DNA from: an uncultured Eisenbergiella sp.
GTDB lineage: Bacteria > Bacillota > Clostridia > Lachnospirales > Lachnospiraceae
Reading direction: 5' to 3'
Assembly: GCA_947626725.1 (NCBI GenBank)
Contig: CANQTI010000030.1
Span: forward strand, 1 to 13,718
Length of the DNA: 13,718 nt
Shown here: piece by piece, positions 1 to 7,002 of the stretch
Position numbering within the stretch: the stretch's first letter is position 1
Layout of the letters: each line of letters opens with the position of its first letter
The notes under the pieces: generated by a model
Seen by the model: only the letters and a program-made list of their open reading frames with translations
What the model was told of the DNA's origin: nothing
The model's database searches: none
Made by a program: the position numbers and the translations under genes

Positions 1-176
1 CTGTTGGGCGTGTTCAGGGAGATATCAAAAGGAATCCGGCCCTCGCGAAGCGACTGACGGACAAAAATGTTAAATGCCGTGGACAGGTTCATGCCCAGCT
101 CTGCAAAAAGGGCATCAGCCTGTGCCTTCAGATCGGTATCCATACGGATACTGATATTCGTTGTAGTGCCAGCCAT
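1..176 (-). CDS. RelB/DinJ-family type II antitoxin, 5' part only (runs off left edge)
   Basis: The reading frame starts at 176 on the minus strand and stays open to the window edge, giving the first 58 residues (MAGTTTNISIRMDTDLKAQA...). The NISIRMD-x-LKAQADALFAELGMNLSTAFNIFVRQ pattern is the ribbon-helix-helix DNA-binding module of RelB/DinJ antitoxins: a beta strand with alternating polar residues (residues 6-12), then two helices with the conserved G-x-N-x-S/T-x-A-x-x-x-F signature. Such antitoxins neutralise a RelE/YafQ-type mRNA interferase and repress their own operon. The start is fixed by AAGGAG about 8 bases upstream. It is the first gene after its own promoter, and the toxin gene would be expected just beyond the left edge; it is not visible here. 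Family assignment is firm; the toxin partner is inferred. Confidence 0.85.
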   Translation of the reverse strand, partial: MAGTTTNISIRMDTDLKAQADALFAELGMNLSTAFNIFVRQSLREGRIPFDISLNTPN

Positions 177-206
177 ACCACCATCTCCTTTCTTACTGGT
201 GGTTAT

Positions 207-248
207 AGTATATTTCAAATGCACGAAAAAAACAATACTTTGCACGAA
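207..248 (-). promoter_or_regulatory. Promoter of the antitoxin gene with a direct-repeat candidate operator
   Basis: On the minus strand, a -35 box TTGTTT (230-235) and a -10 box TATACT (207-212) are separated by exactly 17 bases. Two copies of TGCACGAA (plus-strand sense, 220-227 and 241-248) start 21 bases apart, or two helical turns. One lies in the promoter spacer and one just upstream of the -35 box. Autorepression by the antitoxin is usual for this family; that these repeats are its binding site is inference. Confidence 0.6.
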
Positions 249-354
249 CATTTGCTGTTTTATTCATTTCCATGAAGAGGATATCGGCAGGCCAGCCGCC
301 CGCTGTTTCCTGCAAGATGCGCTATGGGAACACCGCGGCATGAGCCTGTTCCGG

Positions 355-1335
355 TCACGGATTCCGGACAAAATTCTTCCCCTGCCACAGGTTAAGTTCC
401 GCAAAGCTCCGTCTCAGCGTGTTCAGCACCCGCTTCTTGTCGGCGCTCCAAAGCGGGGACAGCAGCAGGCGGCGCGGACCGTCGCCGGTGAGCCGGTGGA
501 TGACTGTTTCGGGCGGAAGCAGCGAGACGCATTCCGCTGCAAAGCGGCAGTAGGCTTCCGGCGAGTCCGCGATGGAACCGGCGGGGTCCCGGGAAAGCTC
601 TCCGCGCTTATACTGTTCGCCCAGCTCTGTGCCTTCCAGTATATGGAGAAGCTGGAGCTTTATCCCCTGTATGGGCAGGGACGCCGCATAGGAGACGGAA
701 GCGCGCATCATATCCCGGTCCTCTCCGGGAAGTCCCAGGATCAGGTGGGTGATCACGTCGATGCCTCGGGCGCGGAGCGCGGCCACGGCTTCTTCATATT
801 GGGAGAGGGTAAATCCGCTTCGGATGTTTCTGCGCGTCTTTTCGTGCACGGTCTGAAGGCCCAGCTCCACCCAGACGGGTTTGATCTGATTCAGTTCCTC
901 CAGCAACAGAAGGACCTCCGGAGGGAGACAGTCGCACCGGGTCGCGATGGAAAGCGCTGCGATGTCGGGATGGGAGATCGCCTCTGAAAAAAGGCTTCGC
1001 AGCCGTTTGACAGGCGCGTAAGTGTTGGTATATGCCTGGAAATAGGCGATAAATCTGCGGCAGTCTGTTTTTGACGCGATCTGTGCTTTGGCCTGCGCGA
1101 TCTGCTTCCTGACGGGCAGGGACGCAGAGGCGGCAAAATCTCCGGAACCTCCGACGCTGCAGAAGATACAGCCGCCGGTCCCGATCGTGCCGTCCCGGTT
1201 GGGGCAGGTCATGCCGCCGTTTAAAGACAGCCGGTAGACTTTTTCTCCGAAAGTCTGCCGCAGGTGATAGTTGAGAGAATGATACGGCAGGTCTCCCCAA
1301 TGCAGGGGAGAGACTTCTGCTGCGCGGTCTGTCAT
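355..1335 (-). CDS. TIGR01212/YhcC-family radical SAM protein
   Basis: This 326-residue protein has the radical SAM iron-sulfur cluster motif near its N-terminus: Cys44, Cys56 and Cys59 (C-x11-C-x2-C). The spacing is wider than the usual CxxxCxxC and fits the Elp3-like YhcC/YtqA group. Other family marks are the N-terminal HWGDLPYHSLNYHLRQ segment, a GLQTVHEKTRRNIRSG stretch at 159-174 and GLPGE at 201-205. The family binds a [4Fe-4S] cluster and S-adenosylmethionine in the cytoplasm; its substrate is uncertain, and a role in RNA modification is only suggested by the resemblance to Elp3. The length is normal for the family. The start at 1335 has a GAGG sequence upstream. It has its own likely promoter, lacks a SPASM-type C-terminal cysteine cluster, and is probably housekeeping rather than a maturase for the nearby peptide gene. 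Confidence 0.88.
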   Translation of the reverse strand: MTDRAAEVSPLHWGDLPYHSLNYHLRQTFGEKVYRLSLNGGMTCPNRDGTIGTGGCIFCSVGGSGDFAASASLPVRKQIAQAKAQIASKTDCRRFIAYFQAYTNTYAPVKRLRSLFSEAISHPDIAALSIATRCDCLPPEVLLLLEELNQIKPVWVELGLQTVHEKTRRNIRSGFTLSQYEEAVAALRARGIDVITHLILGLPGEDRDMMRASVSYAASLPIQGIKLQLLHILEGTELGEQYKRGELSRDPAGSIADSPEAYCRFAAECVSLLPPETVIHRLTGDGPRRLLLSPLWSADKKRVLNTLRRSFAELNLWQGKNFVRNP

Positions 1336-1459
1336 GGGAGGATACCTCTGGTGCGGCGGATAAAGCTCATGATGGCTGCAAGGAATGCGATGCCGTTAAA
1401 TGAAAATGGCAAAAGCGTCAGGCAATGCCGATGGCTTCGGATGCGATCTGACACTATAA

Positions 1460-1468
1460 AATATAACA
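1460..1468 (-). promoter_or_regulatory. Extended -10 promoter upstream of the radical SAM gene
   Basis: The minus strand reads TGTTATATT, an extended -10 element (TGn plus TATATT at 1460-1465). No convincing -35 box lies 16-18 bases upstream. It would start transcription about 120 bases before the radical SAM gene. The rest of 1336-1616 shows no gene, repeat or strong hairpin. Confidence 0.4.
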
Positions 1469-1616
1469 AGGTTTCAATGATATTGCCATACCGTTCTCAG
1501 GACGGACACTTTACAAATTCCCGTAATATGCTGTGGCACAAAATCCCTCTCGCCGCCGCAGACGCCGATCCCGTATGACGTATTCCTGCCCCCTTATGTT
1601 TCCGCTCTGAAACCTG

Positions 1617-1823
1617 CTACCTGCGCGGGCTCGGTAATTGACTGCACCAACCGGCCGCGATGGTTCGGTCCTCGGCGGGAGTAAAATAAACGCAGTAGCG
1701 ACACTGACGGATCGCGGCTGCTCTGACGGGCTCAAACAGATCGCAGGCTTTATCAGTGTATTTGCGGATGTCACGTCCGCCTGCAACAGCTTCCAGTTCG
1801 TTTTCGTTAATCTCTTTCATCAT
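1617..1823 (-). CDS. Double-glycine leader peptide precursor (candidate bacteriocin/RiPP substrate of the divergent exporter)
   Basis: This 68-residue peptide begins MMKEINENELEAVAGG, a classic double-glycine leader: acidic and amphipathic, with the E-L-x-x-V-A-G-G pattern that C39 peptidases recognise and cut after Gly16. The predicted 52-residue product begins RDIRKY and contains four cysteines (core positions 11, 25, 28 and 44, including one CxxC), two aromatic-rich stretches and a basic tail ending in RR. I count 10 Lys/Arg and 6 Asp/Glu, so a net charge of about +4. The start at 1823 is chosen because AAGGAG (1831-1836) sits 7 bases upstream; the second ATG at 1820 is an alternative, and the upstream in-frame ATG at 1853 lacks a ribosome binding site. 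The gene is divergent from the C39 peptidase/exporter operon, which supports the substrate role. I do not recognise the core sequence. Exact activity (antimicrobial or signalling) and modification state are unknown. Confidence 0.8.
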   Translation of the reverse strand: MMKEINENELEAVAGGRDIRKYTDKACDLFEPVRAAAIRQCRYCVYFTPAEDRTIAAGWCSQLPSPRR

Positions 1824-1862
1824 GCGCCTCCTCCTTTTGAATGAGAATATCATGTTTCATCT

Positions 1863-1871
1863 ATTTTACCA
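1863..1871 (-). promoter_or_regulatory. Extended -10 promoter of the leader-peptide gene
   Basis: The minus strand reads TGGTAAAAT: TG, one base, then TAAAAT at 1863-1868. No good -35 box is seen. Predicted transcription starts near 1856, leaving a leader of about 33 bases before the start codon. A perfect 10-bp palindrome, CGCCATGGCG, lies just upstream at 1887-1896. Confidence 0.5.
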
Positions 1872-1926
1872 CAAAATATCAGGCCGCGCCATGGCGTATG
1901 TTCAGTTTTTGCCATGTTTTCGTGCG

Positions 1927-1952
1927 GTTTGCGGCAAAATTTAATCGCAAAC
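1927..1952. promoter_or_regulatory. Dyad-symmetric candidate operator between the divergent peptide and exporter promoters
   Basis: GTTTGCG (1927-1933) and CGCAAAC (1946-1952) form a perfect 7-bp inverted repeat with a 12-base spacer. The middle six bases of the spacer, AAATTT (1937-1942), are palindromic about the same centre, so 20 of 26 positions obey the dyad. It ends 26 bases before the -10 box of the exporter operon and lies about 56 bases upstream of the peptide -10 box. This is well placed for a homodimeric regulator controlling both units. No cognate regulator gene is visible at the locus. Confidence 0.5.
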
Positions 1953-1975
1953 GACAAGACGGCCGGGGTCAGACG

Positions 1976-1984
1976 TGTTATAAT
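1976..1984 (+). promoter_or_regulatory. Extended -10 promoter of the exporter operon
   Basis: TGTTATAAT combines the TGn extension with a perfect TATAAT at 1979-1984. No consensus -35 box lies 17 bases upstream (the bases there are AAGACG), so the extended -10 probably carries recognition. The first gene of the operon begins 37 bases downstream. Confidence 0.6.
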
Positions 1985-2020
1985 GAACAGTAAAGTACCG
2001 ATGGAAAGGGTATTGACGCG

Positions 2021-4237
2021 GTGAGATCGGATAAGAGATCAGAAAAAACAGTAAAAAGCCCAATCCGTAAGGGCGTTGCGAAGGTGCCGGTGGTGATGCA
2101 GCTTGAGGCGCTCGAATGCGGCGCCGCCGCCCTTGCGATGATCCTGGCGTATTTCGGCAAATGGGTTCCGCTGGAGCAGGTCAGGGCCGACTGTGAAGTG
2201 TCGCGCGACGGTTCGAACGCGAAGAACATTCTGCTCGCCGCCAGAGGCTACGGGCTGACTGCCGGGGGATACCGTTTTGAACCGGAGGAGCTTAAGAACG
2301 AAGGGAGCTTTCCCTGCATCGTTCACTGGAATTTCAACCATTTTGTCGTGCTCAACGGCTTTAAAGGAAACAGGGCGTATCTGAACGACCCTGCGGAGGG
2401 AAGCTATTCCGTCCCGATGGAGACCTTTGACGAGTCCTTCACGGGGATCTGCCTTCTGTTCGAGCCTGGCGAAGGCTTCGTGCCGGGCGGCAGGCAGAAG
2501 AGTATGGTCGATTTCGCGAGGGGCAGGATGAAGGGCGCCGGTGCGGCGATCGCGTTCACCGTTCTGGCGACGGTCGTTTCCGCTGCCTTCGGAATGATCG
2601 ATCCGGCGTTTTCCAGATTTTTTCTCGACCGGCTGCTGACCCATGAGAATCCGGAATGGTTTCTGCCGTTTCTGGCCGTTCTCACGCTGGTGACCTCCGT
2701 CCAGATCGCCGTCGCGCTGGCCCGGGCGTCGGCGTCGCTGCGGATAAACGGGAAGATGGAGGTCTGTGGTGCAGGCGCTTATATGTGGAAGGTGCTCCGG
2801 CTGCCGATGGAATTTTTCTCCCAGAGAATGGCCGGCGATATCCAGCAGCGGCAGAGCGCGAATGCGGCCGTCACCGACAGGATCGTAAACGGGTTCGCGC
2901 CGCTGGTCCTGCAGCCGTTTCTGATGGTGTTTTATCTCGCGGTGATGATCCGGTACAGCTGGATCCTTACGCTTGTGGGCGTCGCCTCGGTTTTCATCAA
3001 TCTCGTGATGTCGCGGATCATCGCGGCAAAGCGGATCAACCTCACAAGAGTCCGGATGCGCGACGCGGGGCTGCTCGCGGCGGCGACCGTTGCCGGGATC
3101 GAGATGATCGAGACCGTCAAGGCTTCCGGGGCCGAGAACGGCTATTTTGAACGCTGGGCGGGTTATCAGGCCGGAGAGAATTCCCAGAGCGTAAGATCCG
3201 AAAGGCTCGATCGGTATCTCGGCATGATCCCGGCGCTTGCGTCGCAGATCACGGGGATCCTTGTCACGGTGTTGGGCGTGTGGCTGACGATAGAGAACCG
3301 GTTTACGGTGGGTATGGTTATGGCGTTTCACGGATTTCTGGAGTCATTCACCGGCCCCGCGAGGACGCTCATCCTGGCGGGTCAGTCCCTTCAGGAAATG
3401 CGGGCGCAGATGGAGCGGGTCGAGGACGTCATGCAGTACCCGGAGGATGTGAATTACAAAGAGGAAAAGAAAGAGGAAGACGAAGAAAAAGACGAAAACG
3501 GCGGGGAATACGGCAAGCTTTCCGGAGCGGTTGAGATCAAAAACGTTACGTTCGGCTATTCGAGATTCTCCCGGCCGCTGATCGAGAATTTCAGCATGAG
3601 CCTGAAGCCGGGCGCGTGGGTGGCGATCGTCGGCGCGACGGGCTGCGGCAAGTCAACGGTCGCCAGGCTGGTCTCCGGGGTCTGCCATCCGTGGAGCGGT
3701 GAGATCCTCTTTGACGGCAGGCCGATGGACGAGATCGACCGTTCCGTGTTCACCGGTTCCCTGGCGGTCGTCGATCAGGATATCGTCCTCTTTGGGGGCA
3801 CGATCGCGGACAATATCCGGATGTGGGACAGCTCCATCGAGGATTTCGAGGTGATACTCGCCGCGAGGGACGCCCGGATCCACGACGATATCATGCAGCG
3901 TGAGGGCGGATATAACGGTCTGCTTGCGGAGAGAGGCAGGAACCTTTCGGGCGGACAGCGCCAGCGGCTGGAGATCGCGCGCGTCCTGGCCCAGGACCCG
4001 ACCGTTCTCATCCTGGATGAGGCCACGTCCTCTCTCGACGCCGAAACGGAGTACGAAGTCGTGAAGTCGATCCGGGACAGGGGGATCACCTGCATTGTCG
4101 TGGCGCACAGGCTGTCGGCCATCCGTGACTGCGATGAGATCATCGTCCTGGACAAGGGAAAAGTGGTCGAGCGCGGCACGCATGAGGAGCTGTACGCGAA
4201 AGGCGGTTATTATACCGAGCTAGTATCGAACGAGTAG
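2021..4237 (+). CDS. NHLM-type bacteriocin exporter: C39 peptidase/permease/ATPase fusion
   Basis: This 738-residue protein has three parts. Residues 21-135 are a C39 cysteine peptidase: oxyanion Gln27, catalytic Cys33 (LECGAAAL), His107 (NHFVVL) and Asp123 (NDP). Residues about 170-455 are the transmembrane domain with several hydrophobic segments. Residues 505-738 are the ABC ATPase: Walker A GATGCGKST (538-546), signature NLSGGQ (641-646), Walker B LILDE (663-667) and H-loop His696. It would cut a double-glycine leader at the inner face of the membrane and export the product; the divergent gene encodes such a leader. A strongly acidic Lys/Glu/Asp linker (480-497) joins the membrane and ATPase domains. 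The GTG start is the only good one: upstream in-frame codons reach a stop at 1991 with no better start, and GGAAAGG lies 11 bases upstream. It matches the TIGR03796-type NHLM peptidase/ABC subunit. Confidence 0.93.
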   Translation: MRSDKRSEKTVKSPIRKGVAKVPVVMQLEALECGAAALAMILAYFGKWVPLEQVRADCEVSRDGSNAKNILLAARGYGLTAGGYRFEPEELKNEGSFPCIVHWNFNHFVVLNGFKGNRAYLNDPAEGSYSVPMETFDESFTGICLLFEPGEGFVPGGRQKSMVDFARGRMKGAGAAIAFTVLATVVSAAFGMIDPAFSRFFLDRLLTHENPEWFLPFLAVLTLVTSVQIAVALARASASLRINGKMEVCGAGAYMWKVLRLPMEFFSQRMAGDIQQRQSANAAVTDRIVNGFAPLVLQPFLMVFYLAVMIRYSWILTLVGVASVFINLVMSRIIAAKRINLTRVRMRDAGLLAAATVAGIEMIETVKASGAENGYFERWAGYQAGENSQSVRSERLDRYLGMIPALASQITGILVTVLGVWLTIENRFTVGMVMAFHGFLESFTGPARTLILAGQSLQEMRAQMERVEDVMQYPEDVNYKEEKKEEDEEKDENGGEYGKLSGAVEIKNVTFGYSRFSRPLIENFSMSLKPGAWVAIVGATGCGKSTVARLVSGVCHPWSGEILFDGRPMDEIDRSVFTGSLAVVDQDIVLFGGTIADNIRMWDSSIEDFEVILAARDARIHDDIMQREGGYNGLLAERGRNLSGGQRQRLEIARVLAQDPTVLILDEATSSLDAETEYEVVKSIRDRGITCIVVAHRLSAIRDCDEIIVLDKGKVVERGTHEELYAKGGYYTELVSNE

Positions 4238-4250
4238 GGAGCTGCAGACG

Positions 4251-6452
4251 ATGGGCTGGTTTGGCGAACAGATCAGAGAGAGAAAGAAGAGCGATCAGCA
4301 GAGCTTTGAGAAGGCGCTTTTGGAGCTTTCCGACGCTGTCACGGGGAAAAATGAGTCCGCGGTCTTCGCGGGAGCCGCCGGTCGCTCAAAGGACGCCGTC
4401 GCCGGGATACTCCGGTATTACCATATGGCGCCCAGGGAGATCCCGGAAAATATCAGGGATTTTAATGACCAGCTGGAATATCTTCTGCGGCCGTACGGGA
4501 TCATGCGCCGTACGGTAAGGCTGGATCGGGGCTGGTACAGGGAGGCGGCAGGGCCGTATCTCGCGAGGAGAAGATCGGACGGCGCGATGGTCGCGATGCT
4601 TCCGGGAAGGCTGTACGGCTACTGCTTTTCAGATCCGGAAAGCGGCAGAAGGATCCGGGTCGGAAGAAAAAACGAGGGGGATTTTGAAGAGACGGCGACG
4701 GCCTTTTACCGCCCGTTCCCGTCAAAGAAGCTGACGGCGGCGGATCTGCTGAGATATCTGGCCTCGACGGTATCGGCGTCCGATATCCTGGCCTTCGCGG
4801 CGGCTGTCCTTGCCGTCACGCTGATCGGCATGGTGACGCCGAGACTTCAGAACTTCATCTTTTCGACGGTCCTCGAAGAGAGATCCGTCCGGCTCCTGAC
4901 GTCGGCCGCGGTATTCCTGATCTGCGCGGCTGTCTCGCAGATGCTCGTCGGCACGGTGAGGGATTTTCTGTCGGCGCGGATCAATACCGGGATGTCGGTA
5001 TCGGTCGATGCCGCGGCGATGATGAGGATCATGAGTCTGCCGCCGCAGTTTTTCAGGGAATACAGCTCCGGCGAGCTTTCCGGCCGTCTGCAGTATATCG
5101 GCTCGCTTTGCGACATGCTCGTATCGCTGGTCCTGACGACAGGGCTGACGTCGCTTTTCTCGCTCATTTACATAACGCAGATCTTCGCCTACGCGCCTGC
5201 GCTGGCGGCTCCGGCGCTCGTGATCACGGCCGTTACGGTGCTGTTTTCTGTGATCACCTCTCTCGTGCAGATGAAGGTCTCCAAGCAGTCGATGGAAGCC
5301 GGTGCGAAGGAAAGCGGCCTTGGCTACGCGATCATTTCCGGGATCCGTAAAATAAAGCTTGCCGGCGCCGAAAAGAGGGCGTTCGCGAAATGGGCGCAGG
5401 CCCACGCCGCGTATGCGAGGCTGAGATACGATCCTCCCGCGCTGATCAAATACAGCGTCCCGCTGTCCATGCTCATTTCCTCGGCCGGTATGATCGTCCT
5501 GTATTATGCCGCGGTAAAAAGCGGGATATCCGTCGCGGACTACTACGCCTTCAACACCGCTTACGGCATGGTCACGGGGGCGTTCGGCACCCTTGCGGGG
5601 GCGGCCCTGACGGCCGCGGACATAAAGCCCGTCTTTGATATGGCAAAGCCCATACTTGACGCCGTCCCGGAGGTCTCCGAGGGCAAGCAGGTCATAACCC
5701 GCCTTTCCGGAGGGATCGAGCTCAATAACGTCACGTTCCGGTACAGTGACAGCATGCCGAACGTCCTGGAGAATCTTTCCATAAAGATCAGGTCCGGCCA
5801 ATACGTCGCAGTCGTCGGCGCGACAGGCTGCGGGAAATCGACGCTGATGAGGCTGCTCCTCGGGTTTGAGACCCCGCAGCGCGGAGCGGTCTATTACGAC
5901 GGCAGGGATCTTTCGACCATCGACTTAAGATCGCTGCGGCGGCGGATCGGCGTTGTGCTGCAGGACGGAAAGCTCTTCGCCGGCGATATTTTCTCGAACA
6001 TCACCGTTTCCGCACCGTGGCTTACCATGGACGAGGCGTGGGAGGCCGCGGAGACCGCCGGGATCGCCGATGATATCAGGGCGATGCCCATGGGAATGTA
6101 CACCATGATATCCGAAGATTCGGGCGTGATTTCCGGCGGGCAGAAGCAGAGACTGATGATCGCGCGGGCGATCGCCCCGAAGCCGAAGATCCTGATGCTT
6201 GACGAGGCGACCTCGGCGCTGGACAATCTCACGCAGAAAAGGATCTCCCAATCCCTCGCCGGTCTGAAGTGCACGAGGCTCGTGATCGCGCACCGCCTCT
6301 CCACCATCAGACAGTGCGACCGGATCATTCTCCTCGAGAAGGGACGCATCATTGAGGATGGAACCTATGATGAGCTGATCGCTCTGGGCGGGCGGTTTGC
6401 CAGTCTCGTGGAACGCCAGAGACTGGACATAAAAGATGCTTATAAGGGGTGA
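4251..6452 (+). CDS. NHLM-type bacteriocin exporter: second ABC transporter subunit without peptidase
   Basis: This 733-residue protein is the likely partner of the upstream peptidase exporter (TIGR03797-type). Residues 1-165 form a soluble N-terminal region with no C39 catalytic motif. Residues 175-455 are a six-segment-like membrane domain. Residues 487-733 are the ATPase: Walker A GATGCGKST (523-531), signature VISGGQ (626-631), Walker B MLDE (649-652) and His681. Both subunits have intact ATPase motifs, so a heterodimer with two active sites is plausible. It begins 13 bases after the previous stop, with AGGGAG as ribosome binding site, and its own stop overlaps the ribosome binding site of the next gene, so the three are translated as a unit. 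Family members I recall often have a larger N-terminal domain, so this looks like a compact version. Confidence 0.88.
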   Translation: MGWFGEQIRERKKSDQQSFEKALLELSDAVTGKNESAVFAGAAGRSKDAVAGILRYYHMAPREIPENIRDFNDQLEYLLRPYGIMRRTVRLDRGWYREAAGPYLARRRSDGAMVAMLPGRLYGYCFSDPESGRRIRVGRKNEGDFEETATAFYRPFPSKKLTAADLLRYLASTVSASDILAFAAAVLAVTLIGMVTPRLQNFIFSTVLEERSVRLLTSAAVFLICAAVSQMLVGTVRDFLSARINTGMSVSVDAAAMMRIMSLPPQFFREYSSGELSGRLQYIGSLCDMLVSLVLTTGLTSLFSLIYITQIFAYAPALAAPALVITAVTVLFSVITSLVQMKVSKQSMEAGAKESGLGYAIISGIRKIKLAGAEKRAFAKWAQAHAAYARLRYDPPALIKYSVPLSMLISSAGMIVLYYAAVKSGISVADYYAFNTAYGMVTGAFGTLAGAALTAADIKPVFDMAKPILDAVPEVSEGKQVITRLSGGIELNNVTFRYSDSMPNVLENLSIKIRSGQYVAVVGATGCGKSTLMRLLLGFETPQRGAVYYDGRDLSTIDLRSLRRRIGVVLQDGKLFAGDIFSNITVSAPWLTMDEAWEAAETAGIADDIRAMPMGMYTMISEDSGVISGGQKQRLMIARAIAPKPKILMLDEATSALDNLTQKRISQSLAGLKCTRLVIAHRLSTIRQCDRIILLEKGRIIEDGTYDELIALGGRFASLVERQRLDIKDAYKG

Positions 6453-6459
6453 GAACGAT

Positions 6460-6957
6460 ATGTCTGAGGATAACCGGATTTTCAGGAAAAAGAGTCTGGA
6501 GCGGGTCGCTTCTCCCGAACAGCTTAACGACTATATCAGAGCTGCTTCTCCCGGGATGTGGATGGTCCTTCTGGCAGCAGTCGTCTTCCTCGCGGGAATG
6601 GCTGTCTGGGGCACGGCGGGAAGGCTGGAAACCACCGTCAGGGGCGCCGTGGCCGTAAAGGACGGAACCGCCGTGCTCTATGTCGCGGAAGAAAGCGCGG
6701 GAAGCATCAGGCCGGGACAGACCGTAAAGGCCGGCGGAGCCGAGTTTGCGGTCGGTGAGACCGGCGGCGAACCGGTGCTTCCGTCCGGGGAGAACGACAG
6801 CGACGCCATGGGCGCGTATCTGCTTCACGCCGGAGGCTTTGCGGAAGGGGAGTGGCTCTTTGGCATCCCCCTGGACGGCCCGTCGGCCGCGGACGGGATC
6901 TATGCGTGCGAGGTCGTCACTGGCAGCGTGTCGCCGCTCAGCTTTCTTTTGAATTGA
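6460..6957 (+). CDS. Short HlyD-like/NHLM secretion adaptor
   Basis: This 165-residue protein carries the N-terminal signature of NHLM-type secretion (HlyD-like) proteins: FRKKSLERVASPEQLNDYIR followed by one transmembrane segment (about 33-51). The region after the membrane is a small extracytoplasmic beta-rich domain with AVLYVAEESAGSIRPGQTVKAG-like spacing. The long coiled-coil hairpin expected in full-length HlyD-type adaptors is absent; the family is usually a few hundred residues long. It is not obviously truncated by a frameshift, because it ends cleanly before a terminator. The start at 6460 is chosen over the in-frame ATG at 6436 because AAGGGG lies about 10 bases upstream of 6460 and 6436 would overlap the previous gene. 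It is the last gene of the export operon and would link the two ABC proteins to the cell surface. Confidence 0.78.
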   Translation: MSEDNRIFRKKSLERVASPEQLNDYIRAASPGMWMVLLAAVVFLAGMAVWGTAGRLETTVRGAVAVKDGTAVLYVAEESAGSIRPGQTVKAGGAEFAVGETGGEPVLPSGENDSDAMGAYLLHAGGFAEGEWLFGIPLDGPSAADGIYACEVVTGSVSPLSFLLN

Positions 6958-6958
6958 C

Positions 6959-6995
6959 AGACGGCGCGGGATCCTCCATGTATCCCGCGCCGTCT
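6959..6995 (+). terminator. Terminator of the peptide-export operon
   Basis: A perfect 14-bp stem (6959-6972 with 6982-6995) encloses a 9-base loop just after the adaptor stop codon. It is very GC-rich and followed by a weak T-rich stretch (TTTGACGTTTATTTT). It also lies just past the stop of the convergent minus-strand gene and may block read-through both ways. Confidence 0.75.
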
Positions 6996-7002
6996 TTGAC
7001 GT

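Noticed and set aside
327..352. Inverted repeat GGAACA...TGTTCC after the radical SAM gene
   Set aside because: The 6-bp arms with a 14-base loop and no T run are too weak to call a terminator.
67..987. Plus-strand 306-codon frame across the antitoxin and radical SAM genes
   Set aside because: It runs antisense to two genes with clear family motifs and has a composition typical of a shadow frame.
355..1335. Radical SAM gene as the maturase of the nearby leader peptide
   Set aside because: It belongs to the widespread TIGR01212/YhcC group, has no SPASM-type C-terminal cysteine cluster, has its own promoter and is about 280 bases from the peptide gene.
2039..3331. Long minus-strand frame opposite the C39 exporter gene
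   Set aside because: It is a GC-rich shadow of the real gene: Arg/His/Asp-rich, no domain, no ribosome binding site, and fully inside a gene with intact catalytic motifs.
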